Source: JBAXPV01 sp037132075
GTDB lineage: Bacteria > Bacteroidota > Bacteroidia > Bacteroidales > CAIXZF01
Assembly: GCA_037132075.1 (NCBI GenBank)
Contig: JBAXPV010000012.1
Span: 1 to 64,000, forward strand
Direction: 5' to 3'
DNA length: 64,000 bases
The notes under the pieces were generated by a model, which was not told where the DNA came from, did not search any database, and saw only the letters and a list, made by a program, of their open reading frames with translations. Positions within the stretch are counted from its first letter, which is position 1, and every line of letters begins with the position of its first letter. Both the position numbers and the translations under genes were made by a program. Positions 27,133 through 36,874 of the stretch are shown piece by piece.

Positions 27133-28611
27133 TTGAAACCAATCCGCCGCCTCGCCGGACAAACCCTCATTTACGGACTCAGTTCCATCCTCGGCCGCTT
27201 GCTCAATTGGTTGCTGGTTCCACTGCATGTCAGGATATTTGCGCCTGAAGCCTATGGCGTGGTAACAGAAATGTATGCCTACGTTGCGCTATTTTTCGTA
27301 GTACTGACCTATGGGATGGAGACAGCTTTTTTTCGCTATACCCGTGATGAAGATCCCAATAAGGTGTACAGCACTGCCCTCGTTTCCCTTGTTGCCAGTT
27401 CCGTGGGTTTTATTTTATTGAGTTTTCTCTTTGGAAGACAAGTGGCAGACATGCTGGGCTACAGCAAGCATGTCGAATACATCATTTGGTTCGCCATTAT
27501 TATTGCGCTCGATGCCATCACTGCAATTCCTTTTGCCCGGCTTCGTCAGGAAAACCGTGGGCTACGCTTTGCGACGCTGAAAATTCTTTGGATTGGCATC
27601 AATGTCATTTTAAACGTATTGTTCCTGCTTGTGTTCCCTTGGATACTGAAAAATCAAGCCGGGACTTTCTGGGCTAGTCTTGTTTCTTTAGTTTACAATC
27701 CTGAGATCGGCGTGGGATATATCTTTATTGCCAACCTTATTGCTTCAGTAGCAACACTGCTGATGGTACTCCCAATGATGCTTGATATTAAATGGGAATT
27801 CGATAAAAAACTCTGGAATCATATGTTCCGCTATGCCTGGCCATTACTCATCATGGGCCTGGCCGGCACCCTTAATGAATCCTTTGACCGTATCCTTTTA
27901 AAACACCTGCTTCCCGACAAATCCACTGCAATGGCCCAATTGGGGATCTATGGAGCTTGTTATAAGATCCCCGTCCTGATGACACTCTTCGTTCAGACCT
28001 TTCGATTCGCGGCAGAACCCTTTTTCTTCACTGAGTCCAAAGATGAAAAAGCCCAATTGACCTATGCCCGGGTCATGACATTTTTTACCATTGTTTGTGC
28101 CCTGATTTTCCTTGGAACAATGGTATATATCGACGGCATCCGGCATTTCGTCAGCGAAAATTATTACTCCGGCTTAAAGGTTGTCCCTATCTTATTGCTT
28201 GCCAATTTCTTCCTGGGCGTTTTTTACAACCTGAGCGTTTGGTATAAACTTACCAACCAGACCCTTTTCGGCGCCTATATTGCACTGGGTGGTGCGGCTT
28301 TCAGCCTGATTCTTAATTTCGTCGCTATCCCTTATTTGGGATTTATGGGCGCTGCCTGGGTTCGCTTTCTAACTTATTTCCTGATGATGGCAATATCCTG
28401 GTACTATGGACAAAAATATTACCCTATTCCCTACAACCTCCGTAAGTTCTTTGCCTATATGGGCTATGCCGTCATTTTGTATATTATTCATGCCTGGATT
28501 CCATTCCCGAATGAGTTCATGAAACTGGCTGCAGGGACTTTAATTATTGTATTATTTATGTTACCGGTGATGCGGCTCGAGAAACTGCATTTGCTGCTTA
28601 AGCGCCATTAA
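27133..28611 (+). CDS. Wzx-type polysaccharide flippase / oligosaccharide export protein
   Basis: A 492-residue polytopic inner-membrane protein of the MOP exporter superfamily (polysaccharide synthesis family), with about 12-14 hydrophobic segments and the usual N-terminus 'KPIRRLAGQTLIYGLSSILGR'. It probably flips lipid-linked saccharides. The start codon is TTG; no nearby in-frame ATG gives a sensible N-terminus. No glycosyltransferase genes are adjacent, so it is separated from any polysaccharide locus. Confidence 0.87.
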   Translation: MKPIRRLAGQTLIYGLSSILGRLLNWLLVPLHVRIFAPEAYGVVTEMYAYVALFFVVLTYGMETAFFRYTRDEDPNKVYSTALVSLVASSVGFILLSFLFGRQVADMLGYSKHVEYIIWFAIIIALDAITAIPFARLRQENRGLRFATLKILWIGINVILNVLFLLVFPWILKNQAGTFWASLVSLVYNPEIGVGYIFIANLIASVATLLMVLPMMLDIKWEFDKKLWNHMFRYAWPLLIMGLAGTLNESFDRILLKHLLPDKSTAMAQLGIYGACYKIPVLMTLFVQTFRFAAEPFFFTESKDEKAQLTYARVMTFFTIVCALIFLGTMVYIDGIRHFVSENYYSGLKVVPILLLANFFLGVFYNLSVWYKLTNQTLFGAYIALGGAAFSLILNFVAIPYLGFMGAAWVRFLTYFLMMAISWYYGQKYYPIPYNLRKFFAYMGYAVILYIIHAWIPFPNEFMKLAAGTLIIVLFMLPVMRLEKLHLLLKRH

Positions 28612-28629
28612 TTATTATTAAGCCTGGCC

Positions 28630-28655
28630 CATAGGTCTCATAGAAACAACCTATG
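28630..28655. terminator. small hairpin between flippase and membrane gene
   Basis: Perfect 7-bp arms CATAGGT (28630-28636) and ACCTATG (28649-28655) around a 12-base loop, 19 bp after the flippase stop. There is no T-tract, so termination or an operator role are both only possible. Confidence 0.3.
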
Positions 28656-28671
28656 TACACTATAAGGTTAA

Positions 28672-29355
28672 ATGCTTATTCAAATTTTAATTACCATGCA
28701 TATAATTGATATCCCCTCTGAACAAACAACAGCTTTCACTGACATCATGCTGGCAGTTATTTCTTTCAGCATTGCCCGGATGGTCTACAAAACAGGGAAT
28801 CAGAATGAGCCGAAGAAAACAGCTATCTGGACTTGGGCTTTTAGCCTTTTGGGTATAGGATCCATCATCGCCTCCGCGGCCCACGGCCTGCAAATGAGTG
28901 CTGCGTTCAATTTTATCCTTTGGCAACCCATAAACCTGTCATTAGGATTGATGATCTCGTTGATTATTGCCGGAGTTTTTTATGACTTAAACGGAAGGCT
29001 GCCTCATGCTGTACTGCCTGTAAGTCTTGGTTTAGGTGTTGTTTTTTACGCAATAACAATTATCATTCCCGGTCAGTTCTTTGTATTTATCCTATACGAA
29101 GCTGTTGCTATGGTTTTTGCTTTGATTTCTTATGGAATACTGTCCATTCGCGGCAACCTCAGCGGCGCCTGGTACATGGCCCTTGGCATTTTAATGTCTA
29201 TTGTCGCTGCCGTAATACAGGCCACTGACAGCATCTCGCTCAATTTCATCTGGCAATTTGATCACAACGGTATCTTCCATCTTGTACAAATGCTGGGCAT
29301 GGCCTTACTTTTTAAAGGGCTGAAAGCAAGTATAAAACCACAAGCTGCCAGGTAA
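28672..29355 (+). CDS. polytopic membrane protein (DUF6962-like), unknown function
   Basis: A 227-residue protein with about seven hydrophobic segments and a short basic C-terminus, which I associate tentatively with DUF6962. Conserved-looking polar positions inside the membrane segments are SAAHG (near 69-73), QATDS (near 189-193) and DHNGIFHLVQ (near 201-210). The 'D-H-N...H' arrangement at the start of the last segment is reminiscent of membrane hydrolases of the CREST group, but this is only suggestive. Start could be the ATG at 28672 or the Met at residue 9. A hairpin precedes it. Confidence 0.6.
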   Translation: MLIQILITMHIIDIPSEQTTAFTDIMLAVISFSIARMVYKTGNQNEPKKTAIWTWAFSLLGIGSIIASAAHGLQMSAAFNFILWQPINLSLGLMISLIIAGVFYDLNGRLPHAVLPVSLGLGVVFYAITIIIPGQFFVFILYEAVAMVFALISYGILSIRGNLSGAWYMALGILMSIVAAVIQATDSISLNFIWQFDHNGIFHLVQMLGMALLFKGLKASIKPQAAR

Positions 29356-29361
29356 ATTTCT

Positions 29362-31263
29362 TTATAGAAAAATTACTTTACAATTCCGCTCCCAACAATT
29401 ATTCTCCGTTCTCAGGCTTCCCCTGATGAAATACATCCCGGCTTTAATCCCGGTTTGCGAGAAGGAAAAATGATGATGCCCTGACAAAGTATATTCATTT
29501 ACAATTGTGCCTATTTTTTGCCCGCTTTGATCAAAAAGCCGGATATCCAGGAAGCCTGCCTGCGAGCTTGTAACATCTATGCTTTCCATTTCACTGTTCA
29601 GAATTAAAGATTTTGTTATGATTGTCAAAGGATTTGAGAAAACAACTTTAGGAATCGACAGGCTAAAGTCATCAATCCGATTCCCATTGAAGTCAGCAAT
29701 TTCTACTTCAGATTCCAGGTTTTTAATGAGTTCCTGAAAGCGAAGAACCTCTTTTGTATCGATAGTCAGCCTGAATAATTCGAGCTTATCATTCTGTTGC
29801 AATGGCATAAGGCTAAACCAGCCAAAATTGACAGATTCATCAGTCTTATTTAAATACGAATCTTCAATACCTGAAGTTAGTTTCAGCAATGAAAGAGACG
29901 ATGGCATAAATAGCTTCAGGGAGATCGCTGCAATTTCCTTTGTACAATGCAAGGTAACAGGAAGTGAAACCGTATTGTCATTTTCAGTAATCAATATCTC
30001 CTGGATTTCCTGAAAAGACTGTTTTTTATACGAACCCGGATATGAGCCATCTACATCCCCTGCGCAAGCAACCAATAAATCTTCATTTATTGAATTTGAA
30101 TCTGAAATACTCAGGCTTGTCGGGCTTTGAAAAATCCAATCAGGCACACTAAAATGATCGATATACCCGACAAATCTTCGCATCACCAGGAAAGCATTGG
30201 TGGCATTGATAATTCCTGAGCTATTCACATCGCCAACAGTTCGTTTAAACGGGCTTAATACCAAAAGATGTACTGAGTGCTTCAGCATAATCAGTGCATC
30301 TGTTGCGTTCACCCCTTTCCATTTTTTAGAACAATCCGGAGACAAGCTATAGTTCCCGCTACTGATACATGCGATCGAATAATCCCCGCTGCTGTTGTTA
30401 AGTGCACTGTCAACAAGCAATCCAGGGGTTTTAATAATTTTTATTTTCACGCTGTCTATCTGTGTTCCTGCAATATTATCATAGCGGACAGTCCCGCTGA
30501 CCCTGGACTTCTGCTTCACCTGAAATTGTCCGCTTAGCGACGAAGAACAGCCTGCTGAATTCTGGTAGGTAAACGTATATTGATGAATGCCGGAACCTGC
30601 GATCGAGGGATAGAGCACATTGTTTAGGATTCCTGGTCCGGAATAGCTTCCCCCAAGCGGACTTCCATTACTTAATACAAAGGACACTGTATCCATACAA
30701 ATGGAAGAAATCGGCAGTAAGCTTAGTATTGGATTCAACAAAGCTGTAACAGACCCATCATGGTAGTAATTCTGAGTAGGGACGTCAGTGAAAGGGGATC
30801 CGCTCAGGTCGCTATATTCACAGGAATGCCCCAAATCCACAGTGTTGTCGAACGAAAGAGCCGATGCGCCTGAAATATAATTAAAGGAAAGTGTCCCCAG
30901 GATTGATCCATCAGCAAGGCTTATCGCACTTGAAACATTAAACATAGCAATCCTCAACTGGTTTAGCAAGGAAGACCCTCCGAGCGGACTGCTGTGATAG
31001 ATCTGCATCGTAAAAGCAGGATTCAGGGAAGTCCCGCTAGCGTTGAAAGTCATGACTGCCGGGTCATAGAGAAGTGTCAGGGAAGCGGAACTTACCCCAT
31101 TGAAATTAGTAACTTTTATTGTAAAGCTGACATTTGAATTAAGACATGACTTTACCGAATCTATGGTAGTAATTGGTGCATTCGTTGCCAATAGGCATCC
31201 ACTTGAATAAATGATCATGCCAATCAGCATGCTCAATTTCATAAGATCAATTTTCGCTTTCAT
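29362..31263 (-). CDS. secreted cohesin/dockerin-like protein with type IX sorting domain
   Basis: I use the ATG at 31263 (MKAKIDLMKL...), which gives a normal signal peptide; the frame opens nine codons earlier. The order is a cohesin-like beta domain (about 35-160: 'FTIKVTNFNGVSSASLTLLYDPAVMTF...'), an Ig-like stretch around 180-250, a carboxypeptidase-regulatory-like beta sandwich, then a dockerin-type repeat (about 345-375: GDVNSSGIINATNAFLVMRRFVG). A second cohesin-like region follows. The C-terminal ~85 residues ('FDQSGQKIGTI...GIKAGMYFIRG') fit a type IX sorting domain. It is probably surface-attached; binding partners are unknown. Confidence 0.75.
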   Translation of the reverse strand: MKAKIDLMKLSMLIGMIIYSSGCLLATNAPITTIDSVKSCLNSNVSFTIKVTNFNGVSSASLTLLYDPAVMTFNASGTSLNPAFTMQIYHSSPLGGSSLLNQLRIAMFNVSSAISLADGSILGTLSFNYISGASALSFDNTVDLGHSCEYSDLSGSPFTDVPTQNYYHDGSVTALLNPILSLLPISSICMDTVSFVLSNGSPLGGSYSGPGILNNVLYPSIAGSGIHQYTFTYQNSAGCSSSLSGQFQVKQKSRVSGTVRYDNIAGTQIDSVKIKIIKTPGLLVDSALNNSSGDYSIACISSGNYSLSPDCSKKWKGVNATDALIMLKHSVHLLVLSPFKRTVGDVNSSGIINATNAFLVMRRFVGYIDHFSVPDWIFQSPTSLSISDSNSINEDLLVACAGDVDGSYPGSYKKQSFQEIQEILITENDNTVSLPVTLHCTKEIAAISLKLFMPSSLSLLKLTSGIEDSYLNKTDESVNFGWFSLMPLQQNDKLELFRLTIDTKEVLRFQELIKNLESEVEIADFNGNRIDDFSLSIPKVVFSNPLTIITKSLILNSEMESIDVTSSQAGFLDIRLFDQSGQKIGTIVNEYTLSGHHHFSFSQTGIKAGMYFIRGSLRTENNCWERNCKVIFL

Positions 31264-31445
31264 TGCTTCCATTTTTTGTGTTGAACTCATATGAGTCTAT
31301 TTATATAGATGAAAAAACAGGGTATGAGTGGAAAGATTTTATGATATTTATTTTTCAATCCCATTAACAAATTATTTTTTATAATTTAGTTCGTTGAATT
31401 CAAAGCACTACGAATTGCTTGTATTTACAGCTACTCCCCTTGCTC

Positions 31446-32099
31446 ATGACTGTTTTTCCTTCTCAGCCTCCCTTTGTTAAGTTGCCTGTTTTCAGACGAC
31501 TGTCAGTTTTTCTCATGTTGAGTCTTTTTGTTTTAGCTTTCTCAGGTTTGTGCAAAGCACAGGATAGTGTTTCGCTTACGCCCTGGTATTTTGACGATGG
31601 GGGTATCAGCAAAGCAAAAAATATGGTAACTATCGATCTGTGGCAGACATTCAGGGGCGAATATGCTATTACTTATGAAAGGCGATATTGGAAGTATCTG
31701 GGGACTGAAATCTCGGCCGGACTGCTGTCAAAACAATATCACTTTTATTCCCCAATCGGTATTTTTGATACTGAATGGTATAATACCGACTTCCACCCTG
31801 CCAGCACTGGATGGAGCTTGGGTATCGCAGAGAAAATTTACTTTTCAGAAGACCATAGCGGTGTTTTTTGGCTGTTGAGCGCCAGGCACCTGCAATTCCA
31901 GGAAGCACAAACCAATGACTTTGCGATGGGTGGCGGCTACCAGTTTGTGATTGGAAACCGTTTTGCTGTTGAATTAGGCGCTTCCATTGGAATTCGTTAT
32001 CAAAAATCACTGAATTTGACCAGTCATATACTGGTCGATTACGATGACAAACTTATACCTATTGTACCTCTTACGATCAAGATCGGATATTTATATTAA
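31446..32099 (+). CDS. exported protein, possible outer-membrane beta-barrel
   Basis: I choose the ATG at 31446; a TTG 27 bases upstream would lengthen it. The product (about 217 residues) has a long N-region, a hydrophobic stretch 'LSVFLMLSLFVLAFSG' and cleavage near CKA|Q. The mature part has alternating aromatic/polar strands ('GEYAITYERRYWKYLGTEISAGL', 'AVELGASIGIRYQKS') ending in 'PLTIKIGYLY', as in small outer-membrane beta-barrels. I do not recognise the family. It lies 9 bp upstream of the next hypothetical gene and may be co-transcribed with it. Confidence 0.6.
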   Translation: MTVFPSQPPFVKLPVFRRLSVFLMLSLFVLAFSGLCKAQDSVSLTPWYFDDGGISKAKNMVTIDLWQTFRGEYAITYERRYWKYLGTEISAGLLSKQYHFYSPIGIFDTEWYNTDFHPASTGWSLGIAEKIYFSEDHSGVFWLLSARHLQFQEAQTNDFAMGGGYQFVIGNRFAVELGASIGIRYQKSLNLTSHILVDYDDKLIPIVPLTIKIGYLY

Positions 32100-32108
32100 A
32101 CTCATATT

Positions 32109-33719
32109 ATGAAAAAATTTCTATGTTCATTAATCATTGCAAGTCTTTGTTTAACTGGCTTTGCGCAAACTCCATCCGTAAACTTCAAGATGGGCCCTGT
32201 AAAAAAAATAGGGATGTCAAACATGTTTACCTACACAGAGCCTGTTGGCAAGACTGATAATAAATTCTATGGGATACTGATCCCAACGGCGAGTCTTATG
32301 ACCAATGCCATTGGAAATAAAAAATACAGCCTTTTCTCACTGGGGCAGGACCTTTCCACAGTGAAATATGAAATCATCCAGGATGAACAGGACAAAATGT
32401 CGACAGATTATGAATTCCTGCTAGAAATTAAGGGGACCCTTTACCTTTTTGTTTCTTTCCAGAATCAAAAAATTAAAAAAACGATTCTGCTTGCCAAGCC
32501 GGTGAATAAAAGGACTTTGCTCCCGGAAGGAAAACTGAAGCCGGTGACTGAAGTTGATTACAGCCAGGCCAATAAATACAAAACCACCAGATTTTCATAT
32601 GAATTCTCAGCCGATAGTTCAAAAATTATGATCTACCATGGCTTATCCGACAAAGACGGCATGCTTCTGGGCTATGGGTTTGACCTATTGGATGAAAACC
32701 TTAAAACTATTTGGAATGATGATGCGCCACTTCCCATTAAAGACAGGAAAGTATATGAACTTGAGCATTTTGCGGTAAGCAATAGCGGTGATATCCACAT
32801 TTTGTGTAAAATTTATGACTCCAAAAAGAAATTTAACCATTCCACAAAGTCAAAATTCAAATGGATTGATAAATCAGAAATTCAGGAAAGTGGTGTTTAC
32901 GATTATACTTTATTCAGCATCAAAAATAAGGGAAAAGACAGAGTAGAGCATCCCCTGGAAATCAAGGATAAATTTATCCGGACCCTGGCAATTGGCTGTA
33001 ATGACAAGAATGAAGCTCTTTGTGCCGGATTGTATTGTAACAAACAAAGCCTGTGTGTGACTGGTTGTTGTTCCTTTATCCTGGCCGACAAGGCTGGTGC
33101 TGATCTGATTGCACACCATGCAGCTTTTGATGTGAATATGATTGCCAAAGGCCTCGACAAAGATGATGCTGCTGACTTAAAAGATGACATCAAATCCGGG
33201 GACGAATTCGAGGCTTATAATTATGAAGCAGAACCTATTATTTTGGGGAGTTCCGGAAATTTCTGGTTTGCCGGGGAACAACAAAAGAAGTTTATTAAAT
33301 CCAATTCCAACGGAAAACAGATTACGACAACCTGGGAATACATCCAGGAAGGCCTTTACCTCGTATGTTTTAAGCCAGACGGAAGTATCTCCTGGCAAAA
33401 TAAATTGGCCAAATTTGAACATACTGCAGATTTATGGTTCATCTTCGGCTCTTACAAACTTCATATGCAGAATGATAACTTATTTGTTTTGTACAATAAT
33501 TTTCCCAGAACTTCCGGCATCAAGAATCCAAAGAAAGCGGTGGCATACGTGGCTACTTACGACAAAGATGGCACTGAAACCATTAAAAAACTTGCGGATA
33601 TTAAGCAATCTGCTGTGACACTAATTCCAAAATATGCCGGATACTTTGACGAAAAAACGATGGTCGTGCTTGGATTTCATAATAGGAAATACCGGTTTAT
33701 GACACTGAGTTTTGATTAG
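32109..33719 (+). CDS. exported hypothetical protein
   Basis: A 536-residue protein with a signal peptide (CLTGFA|Q near residue 20) and no recognised domain. The body is rich in beta-strand patterns with repeated 'FSYEFSADSSKIMIYHG' and 'LEHFAVSNSGDIHILCKIYDSKKKF' type segments, which recall irregular beta-propeller blades. A central acidic linker ('DKDDAADLKDDIKSGDEFEA') sits around 355-375. A cluster of cysteines (GLYCNKQSLCVTGCCSF, near 308-324) is unusual for an exported protein of this group. Function unknown. Confidence 0.6.
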   Translation: MKKFLCSLIIASLCLTGFAQTPSVNFKMGPVKKIGMSNMFTYTEPVGKTDNKFYGILIPTASLMTNAIGNKKYSLFSLGQDLSTVKYEIIQDEQDKMSTDYEFLLEIKGTLYLFVSFQNQKIKKTILLAKPVNKRTLLPEGKLKPVTEVDYSQANKYKTTRFSYEFSADSSKIMIYHGLSDKDGMLLGYGFDLLDENLKTIWNDDAPLPIKDRKVYELEHFAVSNSGDIHILCKIYDSKKKFNHSTKSKFKWIDKSEIQESGVYDYTLFSIKNKGKDRVEHPLEIKDKFIRTLAIGCNDKNEALCAGLYCNKQSLCVTGCCSFILADKAGADLIAHHAAFDVNMIAKGLDKDDAADLKDDIKSGDEFEAYNYEAEPIILGSSGNFWFAGEQQKKFIKSNSNGKQITTTWEYIQEGLYLVCFKPDGSISWQNKLAKFEHTADLWFIFGSYKLHMQNDNLFVLYNNFPRTSGIKNPKKAVAYVATYDKDGTETIKKLADIKQSAVTLIPKYAGYFDEKTMVVLGFHNRKYRFMTLSFD

Positions 33720-33791
33720 AAGTATGCATATGTAAGGAAACCGGCCTTGCCTTTCGGTGAAGCGGGAGCAATACTACCTTTAAAAAATCGT

Positions 33792-33799
33792 TACCTTTG
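33792..33799 (+). promoter_or_regulatory. -7 element upstream of dut
   Basis: TACCTTTG matches TAnnTTTG and ends 18 bp before the dut ATG. No TTG is found at the matching upstream position. It may drive dut and the following envelope genes. Confidence 0.45.
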
Positions 33800-33817
33800 C
33801 GCGCCTAAAAAAGCCGC

Positions 33818-34252
33818 ATGAATATCAAGATTGTTAGTATATCCCCACATCCTTTACCTGCCTATGAAACACTTCATGCGGCGGGGATGGATCTGCGTGC
33901 CATGCTCGATTCGCCGGTAACGATCGGTCCTCTCGGTCGCGTCCTGATTCCAACAGGGCTGTTTATAGAACTTCCGGAAGGGACAGAAGCGCAAGTGAGG
34001 CCTCGAAGCGGCCTTGCTGCCAAATCGGGAATCACTGTTTTAAATACCCCTGGGACTATTGATGCGGACTATAGAGGAGAAATCAAAGTTATCCTCGTTA
34101 ACCTGTCCCAGGATGCTTTCACAATTCATGACGGCGATCGAATCGCGCAAATGATCATCGCCAGGCACGAAAAAGCAGAATGGACCCAAGTTGATGAACT
34201 GCAGGAGACTTCGCGGGGAACCGGAGGATTCGGACATACTGGCAAATCTTAA
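33818..34252 (+). CDS. dut: deoxyuridine 5'-triphosphate nucleotidohydrolase
   Basis: Homotrimeric dUTPase of 144 residues that removes dUTP and supplies dUMP. All five family motifs are present: AAGMDLRA (21-28), PRSGLAAKSGI (about 62-72), the uridine-binding TPGTIDADYRGEIKVILVN (about 78-96), GDRIAQMII (about 107-115), and the glycine-rich C-terminal RGTGGFGHTG. It heads a run of plus-strand genes in which dut, TPR, DUF4292 and LytM genes follow closely, an order I have seen in other Bacteroidota. Confidence 0.97.
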   Translation: MNIKIVSISPHPLPAYETLHAAGMDLRAMLDSPVTIGPLGRVLIPTGLFIELPEGTEAQVRPRSGLAAKSGITVLNTPGTIDADYRGEIKVILVNLSQDAFTIHDGDRIAQMIIARHEKAEWTQVDELQETSRGTGGFGHTGKS

Positions 34253-34279
34253 ATTGATTTATCTTTTTTAAAGAATTCT

Positions 34280-36028
34280 ATGACTCTTCGTAAATGCATT
34301 AATATATTTTCAATCCTTTTTTTGGGCTTTGTGGTCCTTCAGATTCAAGGCTGCAAATCTTCCAAATCCACGACTTCCTCTGCGAATAAACAGGCAGAAA
34401 GCTATGCCCGGGAAAGGAAATTACATGAGGTCTTTATTGAGGCCAACAGAGCTAAAATCCTGGGCGACTTCGACAAAGCCATTAATTTGTTTAACCAGTC
34501 ATTGGAAATAGATCCTAAAAATGCTGCCGCTTGTTTTGAATTGGCCGGGATCTATGAAACACAAGCCCACTACCGGGATGCTTTCAATATGGCTCAGAAA
34601 GCAGCCCAGCTGGACCAGACGAACATCTGGTACCTTTATTATTATGCCCAGATGCTGGAAGATTCAAGACAGTATAACAAGGCAGTAGAGCAATACGAAA
34701 AACTACTTAAATTAAATCCCTCAAACCCTGAATATTTAGGCGCTGTGGCTGAAAACCTGCTTTTCGCCGGCCATTTCAGTGAAGCAATCAAAGCCTACGA
34801 CAAGCTTGAACAACAAATTGGAATCGTTGAACAAGTCTCCTTGCAAAAACAAAAGATCTACCTGGAATTAAAAAAACCTGACAAAGCCGTTGAAGAAATA
34901 GAAAAATTGATTGCCCAGGATCCTCAAGAAACAAAGTATTATACAGTGCTTGCGGAGACCTATTTGTTGGCCGGAAAAAAAGACGAGGCCCTTAAAACAT
35001 ACAGCAGGGCTGAACAGCAAAACCCAAATGATCCTTTTCTGCAGATCTCTTTGTCAGATTTTTACCGGAAGCAGGGAGAGAAAGCGAAATCAATAGAAAT
35101 GCTTCTGAAAGCCTTTGCCAACCCTGGCATGAATGTCGACAGTAAAGTTCAGGTCTTGCTTGCTTTTTATAGCTACAGCGACAAGGACAGCACGATAAAA
35201 GGCCAGGCTTACCAACTACTGGATGAGTTAATCAGGTTATATCCCAATGAGGCCAAGGTGAATTCTATCCATGGCGACTTTCTTCTTCGTGACGAAAAAT
35301 ATCCTGAAGCCCGGGATGCCTTCAGAAAGGTTATTGCCGAGGACAGCAGCCGTTTTCCGGTGTGGGAAGGCCTGCTGCGCGTCGAAGCCCAGCTGGAAGA
35401 CAATAAAGCTCTTATTTCCGAATCAAAACGTGCATCTGAATTGTTTCCTGAACAACCCGGACCATGGTTCTTTGCTGGATTCGCTTATTACCAGACAAAA
35501 GACTACCTAAATGCCATCACAAGTTTCAAAAAAGCCGAAAAACTCATCGTCGACAATGATGGCTTGCTTCGCGACCTCTACTCTTTTCTGGGAGACTCAT
35601 ACAACCAGGTAAAGGACAATAAATCCAGTGACGAATCTTATGACAAATCTCTGAAAATAGACCCGAAGAACACCTATGTGCTGAACAACTATAGTTATTA
35701 CCTTTCGCTTCGCGGGGAAAACCTTGAGAAAGCAGAAAAAATGGCAAAACTTGTCAATGATTTAAGCCCTGACAATGCATCATATTTAGATACATATGCA
35801 TGGGTAATGTATAAATATAACAAGTTGGATGAGGCCGAAAAACTAGTTCTGAAAGCTATTGAAAAAGGAGCTGACAAAAATGCAGTAATCCTGGAACATT
35901 ATGGGGATATCCTTTATAAAAAGGGAGAAAAAGATAAGGCGGTACAAATTTGGGAATCAGCCCTCAAAGCAGGTAAAGGATCTGAGTTTCTTGAAAAGAA
36001 AGTAAATGAAAAACACCTTGTTGAATAA
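34280..36028 (+). CDS. tetratricopeptide-repeat lipoprotein
   Basis: A 582-residue exported protein. The N-terminal hydrophobic stretch ends in a lipobox near residue 25 (LQIQG|CKSSKS), predicting a lipid-anchored periplasmic or outer-membrane protein. Nearly the whole remainder is helical TPR repeats of ~34 residues, such as 'FDKAINLFNQSLEIDPKNAAACFELAGIYE' and 'AVEQYEKLLKLNPSNPEYLGAVAENLL', about 12-14 units. It probably scaffolds protein-protein interactions. Its 3' end overlaps the DUF4292 gene by 23 bp, implying coupled translation. Confidence 0.88.
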   Translation: MTLRKCINIFSILFLGFVVLQIQGCKSSKSTTSSANKQAESYARERKLHEVFIEANRAKILGDFDKAINLFNQSLEIDPKNAAACFELAGIYETQAHYRDAFNMAQKAAQLDQTNIWYLYYYAQMLEDSRQYNKAVEQYEKLLKLNPSNPEYLGAVAENLLFAGHFSEAIKAYDKLEQQIGIVEQVSLQKQKIYLELKKPDKAVEEIEKLIAQDPQETKYYTVLAETYLLAGKKDEALKTYSRAEQQNPNDPFLQISLSDFYRKQGEKAKSIEMLLKAFANPGMNVDSKVQVLLAFYSYSDKDSTIKGQAYQLLDELIRLYPNEAKVNSIHGDFLLRDEKYPEARDAFRKVIAEDSSRFPVWEGLLRVEAQLEDNKALISESKRASELFPEQPGPWFFAGFAYYQTKDYLNAITSFKKAEKLIVDNDGLLRDLYSFLGDSYNQVKDNKSSDESYDKSLKIDPKNTYVLNNYSYYLSLRGENLEKAEKMAKLVNDLSPDNASYLDTYAWVMYKYNKLDEAEKLVLKAIEKGADKNAVILEHYGDILYKKGEKDKAVQIWESALKAGKGSEFLEKKVNEKHLVE

Positions 36029-36848
36029 GAAACTGACCCTATTTTTCTCTGCCTTGGCATTCATGGCATTGATGGGTTCGTCGTGTAGCCCGGCCCGGAA
36101 GGTGATCAAACAACCGCTGAAAGATGAGGGGACTGAACATATTTTTCAACTTCTTAAAAATAATGAACTCCGTTATAGCTGGTATTCGGCAAAGTTCTCA
36201 GCGACCATGACTGTCGATAAAAAAGAAACTTCAATTAATGGCCAGCTAAGAATTCGTCGCGATAGTGCCATATGGGTTTCTTTTACAGCACTTGGCCTGG
36301 AAGCTGCACGAATCCTGATTACGATGGATTCGGTGAAGTTTCTGAACCGACTCAACAATACCTTCTTATGTGCTGATTATAGTTTTATTAATGACAACCT
36401 GAATTCTGGTTTTGACTTTGACATGCTTCAGGCATTGTTAGTAGGAAACGACCTCTCCTATTATGAGAACGACCAATTTAAAGGTAAAACAGATGGGCTT
36501 CTGTATCATTTAATGACTGTTGGGCGGCATAAGCTTCGGAAATTCATACGTAACACTTCTGAAGAAAAAAAAATCCTCGTGCAAAGTCTCTGGCTTTCTC
36601 CTGAAACTGGGAAAATTACCGCAGTACACATGAAAGAACTGGGAAAAGACAACAAAAAATTAGAGGCTCAATATAAGACCTTTGAAGACCTGAATGGCCA
36701 GCGATGCCCTACGCAAATTGAAGTAAGCATCCAGGCAGAAAAAGAAATTCAAATTGAACTGAATTATTCAAGAATGAAACTTGATGAGCCCCTGTTGATG
36801 CCATTTTCTATTCCTTCAAGATACACGAGGATAGAGAAGAAAAAGTAA
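36006..36848 (+). CDS. DUF4292-family lipoprotein
   Basis: A 280-residue exported protein with lipobox ALMGSS|C (near residue 27). The body ('YSWYSAKFSATMTVDKKETSINGQLRIRRDSAIWVSFTALGLEAARILITMDSV') has the LolB/LolA-like beta fold pattern of DUF4292 proteins of Bacteroidota, which could bind lipid or lipoprotein. It overlaps the TPR gene by 23 bp and is followed 26 bp later by the LytM gene; conserved proximity suggests one envelope-biogenesis unit. Its exact role is not known. Confidence 0.82.
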   Translation: MKNTLLNKKLTLFFSALAFMALMGSSCSPARKVIKQPLKDEGTEHIFQLLKNNELRYSWYSAKFSATMTVDKKETSINGQLRIRRDSAIWVSFTALGLEAARILITMDSVKFLNRLNNTFLCADYSFINDNLNSGFDFDMLQALLVGNDLSYYENDQFKGKTDGLLYHLMTVGRHKLRKFIRNTSEEKKILVQSLWLSPETGKITAVHMKELGKDNKKLEAQYKTFEDLNGQRCPTQIEVSIQAEKEIQIELNYSRMKLDEPLLMPFSIPSRYTRIEKKK

Positions 36849-36874
36849 TTTTGAGATCATAGACCCAAGGACCC

